A DNA stretch of 64,000 nt. It comes from Reticulitermes lucifugus (lineage: Eukaryota; Arthropoda; Insecta; Blattodea; Rhinotermitidae). Position numbers and translations under genes: made by a program. Shown here one piece after another: positions 48,046 through 59,069 of this stretch; the first letter of the stretch is position 1, and each line of letters starts with the position of its first letter. The notes under the pieces are model-generated. The model saw nothing but the letters and a program-made list of their open reading frames with translations. It had not been told where the DNA came from and did not search any database. The stretch covers positions 27,674 through 91,673 of the forward strand of contig JAKCWW010000448.1 in NCBI GenBank assembly GCA_026260175.1, given 5' to 3'.

Positions 48046-48472
48046 AGTTCTAATAAACATCTGGCAGTCACAAGCCTCTTGTACACTGCAGATGTCCTTG
48101 AAAGGTCGTCGATATTTCAAATTTACCTCTTTATTGAACCCGGTAAGATAGAAGTAGTTGTCACTTAGAAACCAAGATGTTCGTTTCTGGCCGTTTGCGA
48201 AATAATGTTGTGACGTAACAACGTCTGCCTGCCCACATTCATTAATTTGAGAACAGGTTTGAAATTATTCATATTTACCGTGTACGAGCTTACAGTAGTG
48301 GGTAATAAAATATTGCGTCTTTACACTACACGATTGTGGGAAAACTTCCTTTATTTGTTTACAGCGTTGTTTCCGACAAGGTTTAGCCTGTGCCATCAAT
48401 AAGAAGATCTTTCAGGTACAACTGTGGGAATTACTGCTGGCTTTACATTTGTATCATACAGTCGTTAACAGT

Positions 48473-49284
48473 TAGCAGTATTATAACAAACAAATACACT
48501 TTTTGTATCTCTGTTACACTTTTACCCTACATATGTTTCGGCTGTGGTCCGGCCATCATCACGGTACACTAGTAGGTTCACTTCACTGGCACTGGTTCAT
48601 TTGGTATTATCACACGTCATCACAATGTTTTTGTAGCTTTTGTTCACTTTCAAATGCAGGTTGTGTTTGTCTTGCGTCAAAAGCTCGAGGTATAACACTG
48701 CGGGTTGCAGTTATAAAACAGTATCTGGTTGGTAGTAGTTCAAACATTAAAGTTGTTAAAATTGTTAAAAATTGTTGAAATTACTGGCAGATGTTTTTTT
48801 ATTGGATGTTGACATCCGCGTCCTGTTGTTGCTNNNNNNNNNNNNNNNNNNNNNNNNNNNNNNNNNNNNNNNNNNNNNNNNNNNNNNNNNNNNNNNNNNN
48901 NNNNNNNNNNNNNNNNNNNNNNNNNNNNNNNNNNNNNNNNNNNNNNNNNNNNNNNNNNNNNNNNNNCTGCCAGTAATTTCAACAATTTTTAACAATTTTA
49001 ACAACTTTAATGTTTGAACTACTACCAACGAGATAATCTTTTATAACTGCTACCCGCAGTGTTATACCTCGAGCTTTTGACGCAAGACAAACACAACCTG
49101 CATTTGAAAGTGAACAAAAGCTACAAAAACATTGTGATGACGTGTGATAATACCAAATGAACAAGTGCCAGTGAAGTGAACCTACTAGTGTACCCTGATG
49201 ATGGCTGGACCACAGCCGAAACATACATGGGTAAAAGTGTAACAGAAATACAAAAAGTGTATTTGTTTGTTATAATACTGCTAA
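48473..49284. repeat. Fold-back element with 318-bp arms around an N gap
   Basis: Arms 48473-48790 and 48967-49284 are equal in length and nearly identical as inverted repeats, including H motifs (GTTTCGGCTGTGGTCCGGCC; CTGATGATGGCTGGACCACA). The centre has 43 bp of unique sequence and then 133 N. The gap was probably caused by the hairpin. Confidence 0.95.
48834..48966. other. Assembly gap (133 N)
   Basis: It lies at the centre of the 318-bp-arm palindrome. True length unknown. Confidence 0.99.
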
Positions 49285-49759
49285 TTGAATCAAAATGCAC
49301 GGTGAAAATAACGTGAAGATAGTCGTTAACAGTGTTATACGTATTGTATACACAATTGGTTCAGCATGTGAAAATACTAAATCCTAGAACTGTATTGTGA
49401 TAAATTGCTTTATAGTGTTTAAGTATGTAATTCCAGTGGTTCTGAGAATTACCTGGACTATTTTTTATAAACCTCGGTACACAACACACAACCTACAGAT
49501 TGGTGTTTATATAAAAATCCAGGTCATTCTTAGAACCCAGTGGGGTTACATGCTTAATCATTATAAAGAAATTGATCAAAAAATGGTCCTAACTTTTTTC
49601 CAATATACTGAAAAAATTGTAACTGTTCTTCATAAGGATTTATAGAATATCGCATTGTTAAGGAATGTGATACAAACTTAAAGCCAGCAGTAATTCCCAA
49701 TATTGTATATGAATGATTTCCCAGATGATGGCCAAGCAGAGATCGAAACGTGTCGGAAA

Positions 49760-51535
49760 TAACATTGTAAGCCAGTGACGAACAACTTCTAGGGTAGGAG
49801 AGCCAAATCAAGAGAAAAAGATGTTCGCTGGCCACATTATAAATAGTTCCTGTAGCTCTTACTTATGTATCACTGATGATAGCACTCTGTGGTCAATAGT
49901 GACAGGGATTGCTACCGTCCTTCTAGATTCAACGTCTCTAGATGATGTGTTTTTCCGCAGGCAACGGAAAACACAGGCGTGGTAATCGAACTAGTCAGGT
50001 TCGGTAGGCATTTGTTCTAATCTTCAGGGATTATTGCCGCGTGGAACGTTAACGGATTGCCGTTCTACACTCCACGCTGCACTTAAAATAAAACTCACTG
50101 GTATTTTAAGTACTTTCTTGGTTTATTGTCAGGAATGATGATTTCTTTTACGTCAAAATTTAACAAAGTTCACTTCGGAAATTTATCCTGAACTCAGCAC
50201 TTTAAAACCAGTCGCATCAGGTTATCACTCCGCTCCATAAAGTATATGTATATGTTAAATGTTAAGTTTAATTGTGCATTCGGATGTACCGAAATACACT
50301 GTTATTGACACAGTCACTCCCCAGTATCACGTTGGCACACTATTTCACTTTACAATAATTTCTAATTAAAAATTGGTAGTGATATTGGCCGAAAATCACA
50401 GAGCACAAAGAATTTGCGTCTGATCTGCTCCAGATGCCAAACAAAGAGTTCTTTGTTCACATACTTCTCGTTGCTTCCGCATAATTACTCCCCTCTCTTA
50501 AACTCCACAGTAATCCTATTAGTCGAAATGTAAATTGAAACAAAATCTCATAGGCCGAATTCAAACTTTTAAATTCATGTAACCTAATTGGTCAAATAAC
50601 CCCGCGCTGGAAATCCCTACATCAACTTCGGAAAACCCCATCTCCGCAGTTAACATTCTACAAATGGCTATTTATGACGCACGGCTGGTAGCTTCCCTAC
50701 TAAAATTTATGGAGGTTTAATTTCAAGTATAATGGTTTCTCAACATAGCGTCTGTTTCCTAAATGTATAGAAAACCCGGGACATTATAAGAGCCTGCAAG
50801 TCCTTTTAGTTTCATTGACTACTCTCCCCCCACCTAGTTTACGGCTGCAGGTCTGACTCGCCTTTTTAGTGCATCTTCCTACGCCAGATGTTCTAATTGT
50901 TTAGCGAAAAAAAACTATGATGTCCACCAAGACGATGATTAGGACTCGAACCCAAACTGTCCGGTAACAGGATGAAGGGCTAAAACTTTTTTTAAATTAA
51001 TTTTGGAAAAAGAATTAATCCAACAAATACTGAAATTAATCTTACCTAATCCATACTTCTGTCTGTACTGTCACTGACCTTTTCCATTCAATCGTAGACT
51101 GTGATCGAGAAAACAATAGGAATGAAAGCGGCAGAGATCCTGCGGTTGAAGCAAGTCGGCACACATGCTGTGCTGTCAAGTAAGTACATTGAGCCACCAT
51201 GTTACGTCCCGGTTCCTAAACCTACAAGTAATGAAGCCAAGTACCGCGACAGTTACTTTTTTGTGATGTGCAACTTTTATTTATATTTCGTCGCGAAAAG
51301 TGTGTTGTGTTGTCAGTAATACAACGCATAGTGAATAATATTTTTGTACGAATTCGGACAAAATACGTATTGGTCATATTTAATATATTTTTGTTTCGTG
51401 TTCCGAAAATTATATCGCAGGCCGCATGGCTAGGGTGGAAGGGCCGCATTTTTCTCATCGCTGTTGTAACTAAATAAAGAAATGTTTTAATGAAATCGTC
51501 TTGTGTGCACAGACGGTGTTTTGTTAATTATTGCT
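49760..51535. other. Mostly unrecognised intronic sequence
   Basis: Apart from the tRNA-derived fragment at 50900, no repeat or exon was recognised. A 72-codon frame at 51101 shows no family resemblance. Confidence 0.45.
50900..50985 (-). repeat. S6-like tRNA-derived fragment
   Basis: On the minus strand GTTTGGGTTCGAGTCCTAAT contains a perfect B-box, preceded by CCTTCATCCTGTTACCGG. The acceptor stem is incomplete, so it is not a tRNA gene. Confidence 0.6.
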
Positions 51536-51539
51536 GAGA

Positions 51540-51850
51540 GCAGGAATTTACCAGTTCTCGAAATTTTCGTGTAATTTGATAATTAAGAGTTCAAATAACA
51601 TTTTAAAGTCCCGTTTCAGTCGTGGTTAAAGCCGAACAAAACAGGCACTTGACATGAAGACTAGCCTGCATTTTCGCGCGCATCTGGAGTGTAACTCGTT
51701 AAATACCCATATTTGTCGGAGCGAAATATGTTTCGAGCAGAACTTGCAGAGAGAAGAACGCAACACATACTTTATGTTTCTTTTATATTTATTTGTCTGA
51801 AAATCTTAACAGCTTTCCAGATAATTAAATTAATACGTATGCTATTTGGA
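51540..51850 (+). repeat. G-related fragment
   Basis: AACAGGCACTTGACATGAAG, GTTTCGAGCAGAACTTGCAG and ACATACTTTATGTTTCTTTT match the 62695 copy's middle and 3' part. Confidence 0.66.
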
Positions 51851-52527
51851 GACAGTAAGAGCGATTGCGTCAGTAGAGAGAACGTCAGCTTTCCTCTGTT
51901 GCTGAGCATCAGGTTCTGTATAAAGCAAATATGTCGCCCAGAGTCTAAAGCTGGACTCTGGCCGACATCTTCATCTTACGTCAATTCTGAAGTCAACAAT
52001 CCGTAAGTTTATAATTCTGACATTTTTAACATTTTGTTATTGTAATACAAAGAATTTTGTGTTAGTACTTGCACATATTTGTATTTTTGATTCCCTGAAG
52101 ATGGCGCCTTGGCGCTGAAACATGTAGGAATTTTATGTGTTATGTATGATTTTTAGTCGTTTTATGTCCATGTGTTGGTTACTGTAATTACTTATAATAA
52201 TAATGCAAGGAATATATAATATCAAATAAGGACACACATTTGTTATTCCTACATACTTTAAGTCCTTATTGGGAAGCTGATAGTGACGGAGTTGGTTAAG
52301 AAATTCACGTTTTTATAGAACCCGAACGTTCATTACCGTGTTCAGATGAAGCCATTCCACATCCTCACATCGTGTGTTTATAGATTTACACAGTAGTGTA
52401 GACAGCTGTTACAAGCCAGATATTAGTGTAGTGTATCGCTGTCATGCGTGCTACATATCCCGCCCGTTCTATCCTTCTTCATTTCATCGCATTAACAAGT
52501 ATTTGGTGAAGGGGATATACGAATTAC

Positions 52528-52800
52528 AAAGCCGAATAGCTGAGTTACTATACAGATAAGGCTACGGGTGGAGACCGGCGAATTGGGGTTCGAAGCCCGG
52601 TGGGGGAGGAGATTCTCTTTCCTTTATAGCATTTACACCGGCTCTGGAGCCCGCCTAGCCATCTGTCCAGTGTGTACAGACAGCTTTTTGTCCCAGGAGT
52701 AATGCAGCCAGGGCGTGATGCTGACTACTCACCTCTATCTAGTTCCGAATGTTAAGAAATACTGGAGCAATACCTCCATAGGAAACCCAGACTCCATTTG
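52528..52800 (+). repeat. S3 SINE
   Basis: Head GAATAGCTGAGTTACTATAC, B-box GGGGTTCGAAGCCCGG, then GAGCCCGCCTAGCC, GCCAGGGCGTGATGCTGAC and CAATACCTCCATAGG. Confidence 0.87.
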
Positions 52801-53234
52801 GCCTCTAGTGCCTGTCCTTTGCGCTTTTAGTTACACTGAAAGTTGCACAGCTACGAGGCAACTTGACCTGCTGTTGCCTGCACGCCAGTGTGTATATTTT
52901 TATGTTACTCTTCCATTGCAGACACAAGCAGACAATTGCAATTACTAATGGAAACATGGTGCCGTGCTGTGTTTACCCACGGCTGTACGAGCTTCTGTAA
53001 ATTAAATGTTACTACGCTCCGGCACACTGGCTCCAGCGCAGTGAGAGAAATATTTATATGATCCTGAAGATTAAAATACACAGAGCCACACTTTTACCTG
53101 TTGTTTTGTATACGCGTGAAACTTGGTGTCTCGCCTTAGAGGGGAACACAGAGAACAGGGTGCTGTGGAGAATAGACTATTTGGATATAAGAATGAGGAA
53201 GTGGCAAAAAAGTAAATTTGTTCCTGTTGTTAAT

Positions 53235-53505
53235 TGAGCACCACGCCATAAGGACTTATGGGAAAGTGGAGGTATGGCGTTACCCATTCATTACTTCCGC
53301 ACTACGTGGAGGTGACAGATCAGTTTCACGCACCGGCCTCTTTAAGCCCGGGGAAGAGTCCCCAGTATCCATTGAATAGGAGATATGGGTGGATTCCTGA
53401 GCCGCGGTCGGCGCTGTGGAGAGGAAAATAATCTCTGGCCCTGCCTGAATCGAACCTCTGTTCCTCAGTTGACCATCCCATGGCCTAGTCATTATACTTT
53501 GCGCC
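53235..53505 (-). repeat. S3 SINE
   Basis: On the minus strand: ATAATGACTAGGCCATGGG, AGAGGTTCGATTCAGG (B-box), CACCCATATCTCC, TTAAAGAGGCCGGTGCGTG and a worn ACCTCCACTTTCCC end. Confidence 0.82.
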
Positions 53506-53950
53506 CTTTACCTGGAGTGATTGTATGAAGATGATATTAGCGAGTCATGTAGCACGCGTGTTGGTTACTGAGAACTGCGTTCAAAGTTTGGATCCTAAAA
53601 CCCTAAATTCAAGAAACTATTGGGGGTTATAAGGTAAGTGGAGGATATTATTAAGTAGAGGTGGTACAGTTTAAAGCAGAAGCCATTCATAGATCTACAA
53701 ACCCGCTAATAAAGTATTTATTAGTAATGTGTATTATACAGTAAAACTTACCGCATGTTAAAGCAGTTGTTAGAAATGTGTTCAGTACGGATACTGTCCA
53801 TCTCAACTTTGGACACACGTTTTTCATATCCGGTGTGTTTTATGATGTGAATCTCTGCCTTAAACATACAAAGCTTAATGTTGTACTGATAGACTATCGA
53901 TGAAACATTAAAACGATAGATGTACTAGTTTTATGTATGTTGTCTTCCAG

Positions 53951-54325
53951 GTCTGCTCAAGGGGTCTACTAGTCAGGGTCCGGAGGGCGGTTCACGGTCA
54001 TCCCCTGCAGAGCGTCCGAAAACGTTGCGACGGCTGAAGAATGTTTACGATACCACATCAGGGACGAACGGTTCTGCGGGCAAATTGGACGACGGGGAGG
54101 AAGCTGTCACTAAGAGACCGTCTGCCTCATGTTCCCGGAGCGGAGGAAGTGGCGCGGGTTCGGGATCCGGCATTGACAAGAGCCAGTGTCTATCGATTCT
54201 TAGTCCCTTCGATGAACAAGAGGAATGGGCCAAAATATCAGAGATTATGGCATCTTTCGGCACTGGACTTGTCCGAGAATCGGTGTTCGTGAGCGAGTTG
54301 GAGAAGGAGTTCCAGAATCGCCTGG
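53951..54325 (+). CDS. ANKS1: ANKS1-like gene, exon 2 in window (pre-SAM region)
   Basis: This exon encodes local residues 58-182 (375 nt, phase 1 in and phase 1 out). The acceptor is TTGTCTTCCAG|GT and the donor is CTGG|GTGAGT. It opens with GLLKGSTSQGPEGG, has a basic RPKTLRRLKN patch and a Gly/Ser-rich stretch, and ends with SPFDEQEEWAKISEIMASFG followed by GTGLVRES. That last segment matches the conserved SEWDEIEKIMSSIGEGI block just before SAM1 in ANKS1 proteins (established family feature, recalled). It lies 40.2 kb from the previous exon. The donor sequence is itself the first unit of a tandem array (54324-54625). Using a later copy would add an in-frame stop, so the first donor is chosen. 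Confidence 0.93.
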
Positions 54326-54625
54326 GTGAGTGCGGACATATAGGTTACCTTCCGGGCGTTCCTTTGTCTGGGTGAATGTGGACATTGCGTTACCGCCCGG
54401 CTGTTCCTCTGTGTGGGCTAGTATGGACACCTAGGTTGCCGCCTGGGCTTTTCTTTCGGTGAGTGCGGAAACCTACGTTATCACCCGAATGTTTCTCTGT
54501 CTGGGTGAGTGCGGATATCAGGGTTACCGGCCGGATTTTCCTCTGTGTGAGTGCGGACATCTGGGTTGCCGCTGTGGCTTCTCTTGTCTCGGTGTGTGCA
54601 GATATCTGAGGTTACCGCTCATGTT
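54324..54625 (+). repeat. Minisatellite of about 45-bp units that repeats the splice donor
   Basis: Seven degenerate tandem units begin with GGTGAGTGCGGACAT-like sequence near 54325, 54371, 54415, 54458, 54504, 54547 and 54591. Each continues with a GGTTACCGCCCGG-like block and CTCTGTCTG. The first unit contains the real donor of the preceding exon. Units 4, 5 and 6 also keep GTGAGT. Confidence 0.88.
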
Positions 54626-54714
54626 TTACCGTGACTGAGAACTAAATAACGGTACTGATGAGAGGAGAGCGTCGAATGGCAGGGTGATTAGTGTGAACTA
54701 GGGAGAAGTGTTTT

Positions 54715-54945
54715 ATTTAATGACGTCAGTTACTATGATTATGTAACGTCGGTGACACGAATGAAATACAAGTATGGAGCGTTACTGGAATGATAATGAC
54801 AGGGGTAAACGAAAGTACTCGGAGGAAAATCTAGCCCAGTGTCACTTTGTCCACCACAGATCCCACATGGACTGGCCTTGGGGTGAACCCAGGTCTCCTT
54901 GGCGACAGGCCGGCGACTAACCTCCTGATTCGTAGCACGGTTTAA
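54715..54945 (-). repeat. S1 SINE
   Basis: On the minus strand: ACCTGGGTTCACCCC (B-box eroded), TGTGGGATCTGTGGTGGACA and AAGTGACACTGGG, then the 3' TAATGACGTCAG-type end. Confidence 0.85.
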
Positions 54946-55194
54946 GGTGGTAATGAATAAGCAGTTGGAAAGGGTGTGGATGGAAGTGATCGTTGCCTGG
55001 TTTGACTTACTCTCCCAGTTTCCGTAGAGGGTCTGAAAAAGACGACGAAATCTTAGGTTACAGTTGCCCGTTTCGGGTCCAGGTTACGAAAGACGAGAGC
55101 TGCTCAGTCGATCGCGCCCTTCGGAAAATGTATCAGAATTAAGGCTCTGTTGTCTTATTACATGTGGTAGTTACCAAACATTGATCGTGAAGTA

Positions 55195-55275
55195 TTCTAC
55201 CCTGAAGATGGATGTTCTTCCGTAACGTCAGCGTCCATCTAAACTACACTGTCACACCCCAGAAGGCCGTAAGAT
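55195..55275. repeat. E-family end with H-like motif
   Basis: CCCTGAAGATGGATG and CTTCCGTAACGTC precede TCTAAACTACACTGTCACAC and CCCAGAAGGCCG. Confidence 0.7.
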
Positions 55276-55394
55276 TGAACTTCGGTATTTGAATGTGCAT
55301 GTAAGCATTCTCCAGGTGCATGAACTGACTGCATGGACAAAAAGCCTTCTTGAGAAGCGGAGTGTCAGTTTGTCAAGATATTCCGCACGTTGTA

Positions 55395-55545
55395 ACCCTT
55401 TAAAGAACAGTGGAAGCTATAAGTACCACCCGCTGTAACATTAACAGCTCCGCATTTTATCCACAAAGTGTATTTTTGTGTGTATCATATGACTCTCAGA
55501 ATAAATCGCGTGTGTTTCCCTGAGCAGCGTAGTAGGGACGCAGAA
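55395..55545 (+). repeat. F repeat
   Basis: TAACCCTTTAAAGAACAGTG, CATATGACTCTCAGAATAAA, then a cut at the TTTCCCTGAGCAGCG block. Confidence 0.82.
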
Positions 55546-55689
55546 TTTTTAAATAGCATTTAGTTGAATTTTATACTTAAAAGGGCACAATAGCCGTTTA
55601 GCAGTTTCGACAGAAGTTTTGTTGAATTTTTCATCTTCTACTTCAGTTTCCACGATTTGATCAACCCAGTGAGGCTTCTCAATATGAAA

Positions 55690-55790
55690 TTTGCTATATG
55701 CTCCTGTCTTGCCCTCCTTCCTAGATCCAAATATTCCTCTCAGCACCGTATTCTCAGTCTCAGTCTGCCCCATACGGCACATCGAGGAGA
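55690..55790 (-). mobile_element. LINE-1a scrap
   Basis: The minus strand reads TENTVLRGIFGSRKEGKTG. The remaining frame to 55549 is open but unrecognised. Confidence 0.65.
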
Positions 55791-56009
55791 ACAGTAGACA
55801 TATTGCAGTTTTTTACCGGCATTTTAGTCTTGCTACCTTACGTACGTGACAGGAACATAGAAACGTTTTGAACTGAACGATGGCAGGCATCCCTTGAATT
55901 ACGGAATTTTTAATATGTCCTAATAAAATTTTGTACTAAGTATGCAGCTCAAGAATCGCGAAGAGTGGTTTACTTATTTACACAAGGAAGCTTATCCAAA
56001 ACATAAACG

Positions 56010-56175
56010 AATTCACTTCCTACATCGCAGAGACATCCCGTGTCCGTTATGAAGACGGCTCTATTCACGCTATTTAGAGGAATAGTCACTGCTTATTGTG
56101 AGAATCATACGAAACATATACGATAAATACACTGTGTGGGTATAATGCAGAATTTTAATGTCCAAGCTGCTGGTA
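56010..56175 (-). repeat. F repeat
   Basis: In reverse: GCTTATTGTGAGAATCATAC, GATAAATACACTGTGTGGGT and ATAATGCAGAATTTTAATG. Confidence 0.83.
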
Positions 56176-56639
56176 TTTATAGTTACCATTTTCGTATAGA
56201 AAATTTTGAGCGCAGGTGAATCTCAGTGCCACGAACCGTTGTAGAGCTGACTGTGTCTTACGTGGTTATATCTGCGTGGGTGTGAGAGCAAAGTGAGAAA
56301 TTCAGATTTCTTCCTTACCGTCTATCCAGCACCACATGTCCTTCACTGTGACGTCACAAGGTGTTCTGATTAAGACTACAGTTCCTGTCTTGCTGGTTGA
56401 TCCTGTGTGTTCCGTAAACCACTCCTTAGGACGATGTGGAACTCGGGAACAGTAATTGCAGGAACGAGGGAACATTTGGATTTTTTGGTTCTGATGGCTA
56501 CATATTTTGCCGAGAAGGGCTTTTGTCCATATACATTATATGGTCTGCCAGTACCTAACAGGTAGGCAGGAAGCCAGAAAATGAAACAGAGAATTATATA
56601 TTTCAGATTTTCACAGACGTGAAACTTCATATCATGGAT

Positions 56640-56795
56640 AGGTCACCGTGCATGCTGGTAGATTGGTAACAGCATTTTGGAAGAACATACTATCTCCATC
56701 TACGGGTCAGAGTTGGACATGGTATGCTCCTCCGAAATGTACATTGGCTGTCTTCCAAACTACACGACGTCATAACCCAAAAGAGAGGAAATGTA
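56640..56795. repeat. E-family element, worn
   Basis: GGTAGATTGGTAACAGCATT and TTGGAAGAACATACTATCTC, then CTTCCAAACTACACGACGTC and ATAACCCAAAAGAG: the two arms and centre are all recognisable. Confidence 0.68.
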
Positions 56796-57314
56796 AACGT
56801 AATGTATATTATACGTATGCATAAATGTGGCATTTTAAATGGTTTTGGTGTACTCTGTAGTAGATCTGTCAGTTGCGTTGTATGCCACACAAGGCCACAT
56901 GTGTTCGGATAGATCAATCCAGCAGTTACCGCCTTACCTGGTAAATAACAGTGGTGTCGTCTCTGCAAGTGTGTGCTGGCAGAAGGAGTCATTGTTTATT
57001 TGTCTGCATAATTAATGGTGTTTACGTACATGGGAATAATAAAAACGTTAATACATAATAGGGTCTAAGTGGGAAATGCCGTGAAGGTGTTTGTCAGAAC
57101 ATTCTTTCTGCTGTTCCGGGCTGTCTTTGGGCAGAAATAGAATTAAGCTTTGCAGAACAGAAGAAACTCTTCCCAGTGTTATAATTAATTATTTCCTGCT
57201 GTAGGCCAGCTAACTGATGACTCCATGGAGCAGAGGCCTTCTGGAAAATGTGATAGTCGCTCAGGTGGTTACGAAATTTTCTGCCTTCTGTGGAACCCAA
57301 ACAGTAATTACTGT

Positions 57315-57508
57315 GTTGCTTAAAATCTTCTGGGTTTTTACCCGGCGTCATTTTTGGGTGTATGACCAACGTTTCGGGATCACTTGTTTGTCCCATCTTC
57401 AGGGTCTTTTTCCTAAGACCCTGAAGATGGGACAAACAAGTGATCCCAAAACGTTGGTCATACACCAAAAAATGACGCCGGGTAACAACCCAGAATATTT
57501 TAAGCAAC
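57315..57508. repeat. Long palindrome, 94-bp arms, 6-bp loop
   Basis: Arms 57315-57408 and 57415-57508 match at 90 of 94. Each arm contains a complete H motif (GACCCTGAAGATGGGAC, AAACGTTGGTC). Open frames of 100+ codons on both strands are a by-product of the symmetry. Confidence 0.97.
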
Positions 57509-57544
57509 ATTACGACCACGGCGGAAGCCTTCAATTACATTAAT

Positions 57545-57720
57545 TACTGTGTTTACAAAAGCCTTTACTGAACTGTATTCTCAACCACATAATCCAGTCC
57601 ACACCCTCCCTTCCTCTTCCTGTAAGGTCCCTTTTCATATTAAGCTCCCATCCATACCTTCTGTATAGGTTTTCCAACAAAACTTCATAGGCATTTCTCA
57701 TCGCCGTCATGTCTGCTGCA
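57545..57720 (-). mobile_element. LINE-1a scrap
   Basis: The minus-strand frame reads MKRDLTGRGREGVDWIMWLR, matching the NIKMDL...GVDWI segment. It adjoins the palindrome at 57315-57508. Confidence 0.7.
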
Positions 57721-58374
57721 TAGTTATGTGAGTGGCCGTTCTGTACGGAGTTTGAGCGTAAGGTATCGAGAAGTTTCTTAAGTGTACGTGGCTGCGGTAT
57801 TGGACTTTGTGAGGGGGTTGAAGTAGCATATAAGTAAATAATGTGTGTTGTATTTGAAATTGGATACGTGGACTTCTCGGTAGCCTGGGTGTTCTGGAAA
57901 AAGAAATGTGAATTAATGGCCTTTTCCGTGAACACCCAGTCTAGTGAACATTATCGGGCCCTGTGTAACATGCGTACGCGAAATAGATGCAATTAGCAAG
58001 TTGTTGGCTTGTATGCCTCGTTGCTTCAAGTACACGGGTATGTTTGAAGTAAGGGTACAGGACAGCACTTTCTCACCATCCAGCAGTTTCCCAACTTTTA
58101 CACAAACCATTATTTTTTATTTCATGCCGAAGCTACGCCTCTGTGTTTAAATTTGCTCTGACGTCACTGTCAAACTGAAGCAATTGTACTGAGACTTTCG
58201 CGACGGTTACTGTTAAGATTAACGTCTTCAGGGTAGAAGTTCTTGTCTGCTGTGATGGTGGAGGCAGCAGGTTGCTCCGAAACGTTTGTACCTATATACA
58301 AAACTTCACCGCGGCGAATAAAAGAAGTCGGTAGCCCCTAAACTTTTAATCACATTTCAGTTGTGATTTTGCAG

Positions 58375-58523
58375 GTATGAATCGGTCGGCAAGCGGCAGT
58401 CCTGTGGCTGGCCCTGGCTGCACTGGAGGAACTTCTTCAATTGGCCAGTGGCTGGGCGGTCTCGGCCTAGCTGATTATGAGTCACTGTTCTGTAACAATG
58501 GCTTCGACGATTTGGATTTCATA
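58375..58523 (+). CDS. ANKS1: ANKS1-like gene, exon 3 in window (SAM1, first half)
   Basis: This exon encodes local residues 183-232 (149 nt, phase 1 in and phase 0 out). It covers a Gly/Ser linker and then the first half of SAM domain 1: SSIGQWLGGLGLADYESLF and NNGFDDLDFI. The pattern WL..LGL..Y...F..NGFDD matches ANKS1 SAM1 (WLESIGLQQYE, NGFDD in human). The acceptor is GATTTTGCAG|GT and the donor is ATA|GTGAGT. A possible acceptor at 58360 is rejected because it puts a stop in frame within a few codons. In vertebrates this SAM domain takes part in SAM-SAM binding, for example with Eph receptors or SHIP2 (established). The same role here is inference. Confidence 0.93.
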
Positions 58524-58884
58524 GTGAGTACATAACATTTGTTCAGTGTCCGATCTCAAGACTAGTTTGAAAGAATAACTCATTCCATGGAGCAGAGTTT
58601 GTTTGAAAAGCGTATAGCTGCTCATATGGTCAAGAAGTAGGCCACCTGTTCGACACCCAGGACCCGGGTGCTGGACACTGTCTTGAACCACATGAATGCT
58701 ACCCACACCCTCATGCTCCGCTTCCTTAACATATTACCAAGTGGTCTAGAAGTTGCCTGTATAACTTTGTACGCACGTCTCCTCATGCCTCCCTCCCTCA
58801 CTCATTGAGCAGATTACTGCAATAATACCGTGTCTAGTTCGTGACGCGTACAGTCATGACACTCATTATACAGTTGTCGCCGTA

Positions 58885-58990
58885 CTCCCATTACTTCCTC
58901 CTGTTTTAAAATATCTTCCTCGACATCCTATTCCTTCCTCCCTCTTGGTTGCAACTATCCTTCTCAGCATGCTGTTCTCACACACCCTCA
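58885..58990 (-). mobile_element. LINE-1a scrap in the SAM1 intron
   Basis: The minus strand reads ENSMLRRIVATKREEGIG, matching ENRVLRRIFGPKR-type sequence. Confidence 0.72.
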
Positions 58991-59069
58991 AGACGTTCCT
59001 GCTTCAACGTGAGACCAAGGTCCGCGCCTACTTAGAACAAGAGGTGGGTCCAGTAATCAAAACGATCAC

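Larger units (their letters stand above)
13771..53950 (+). other. 40.2-kb intron of the ANKS1-like gene
   Basis: Donor GTCAGT and acceptor TCTTCCAG bound it. The codon split across the junction is glycine, and the joined peptide FAGLLKGS fits the family, so at least one isoform splices directly across. An extra cassette exon inside cannot be excluded. None was recognised. Nearly all recognisable content is transposon-derived. Confidence 0.75.
54326..58374 (+). other. 4.0-kb intron of the ANKS1-like gene
   Basis: It runs from donor GTGAGT to acceptor TTTTGCAG, phase 1. It contains the donor-site minisatellite, an S1 SINE, F repeats, LINE scraps and a 94-bp-arm palindrome. Confidence 0.85.

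Noticed and set aside
50040-50890. A possible solo LTR
   Set aside because: No TG..CA ends with a target duplication, primer-binding site or second copy could be found by eye.
57094-57543. Overlapping frames of 146 and 108 codons on opposite strands
   Set aside because: They share near-identical peptides because the 94-bp-arm palindrome is read in both directions.
58361-58374. An alternative acceptor for the SAM1 exon at 58360
   Set aside because: Using it puts a stop codon in frame almost at once. The acceptor at 58374 keeps the phase.
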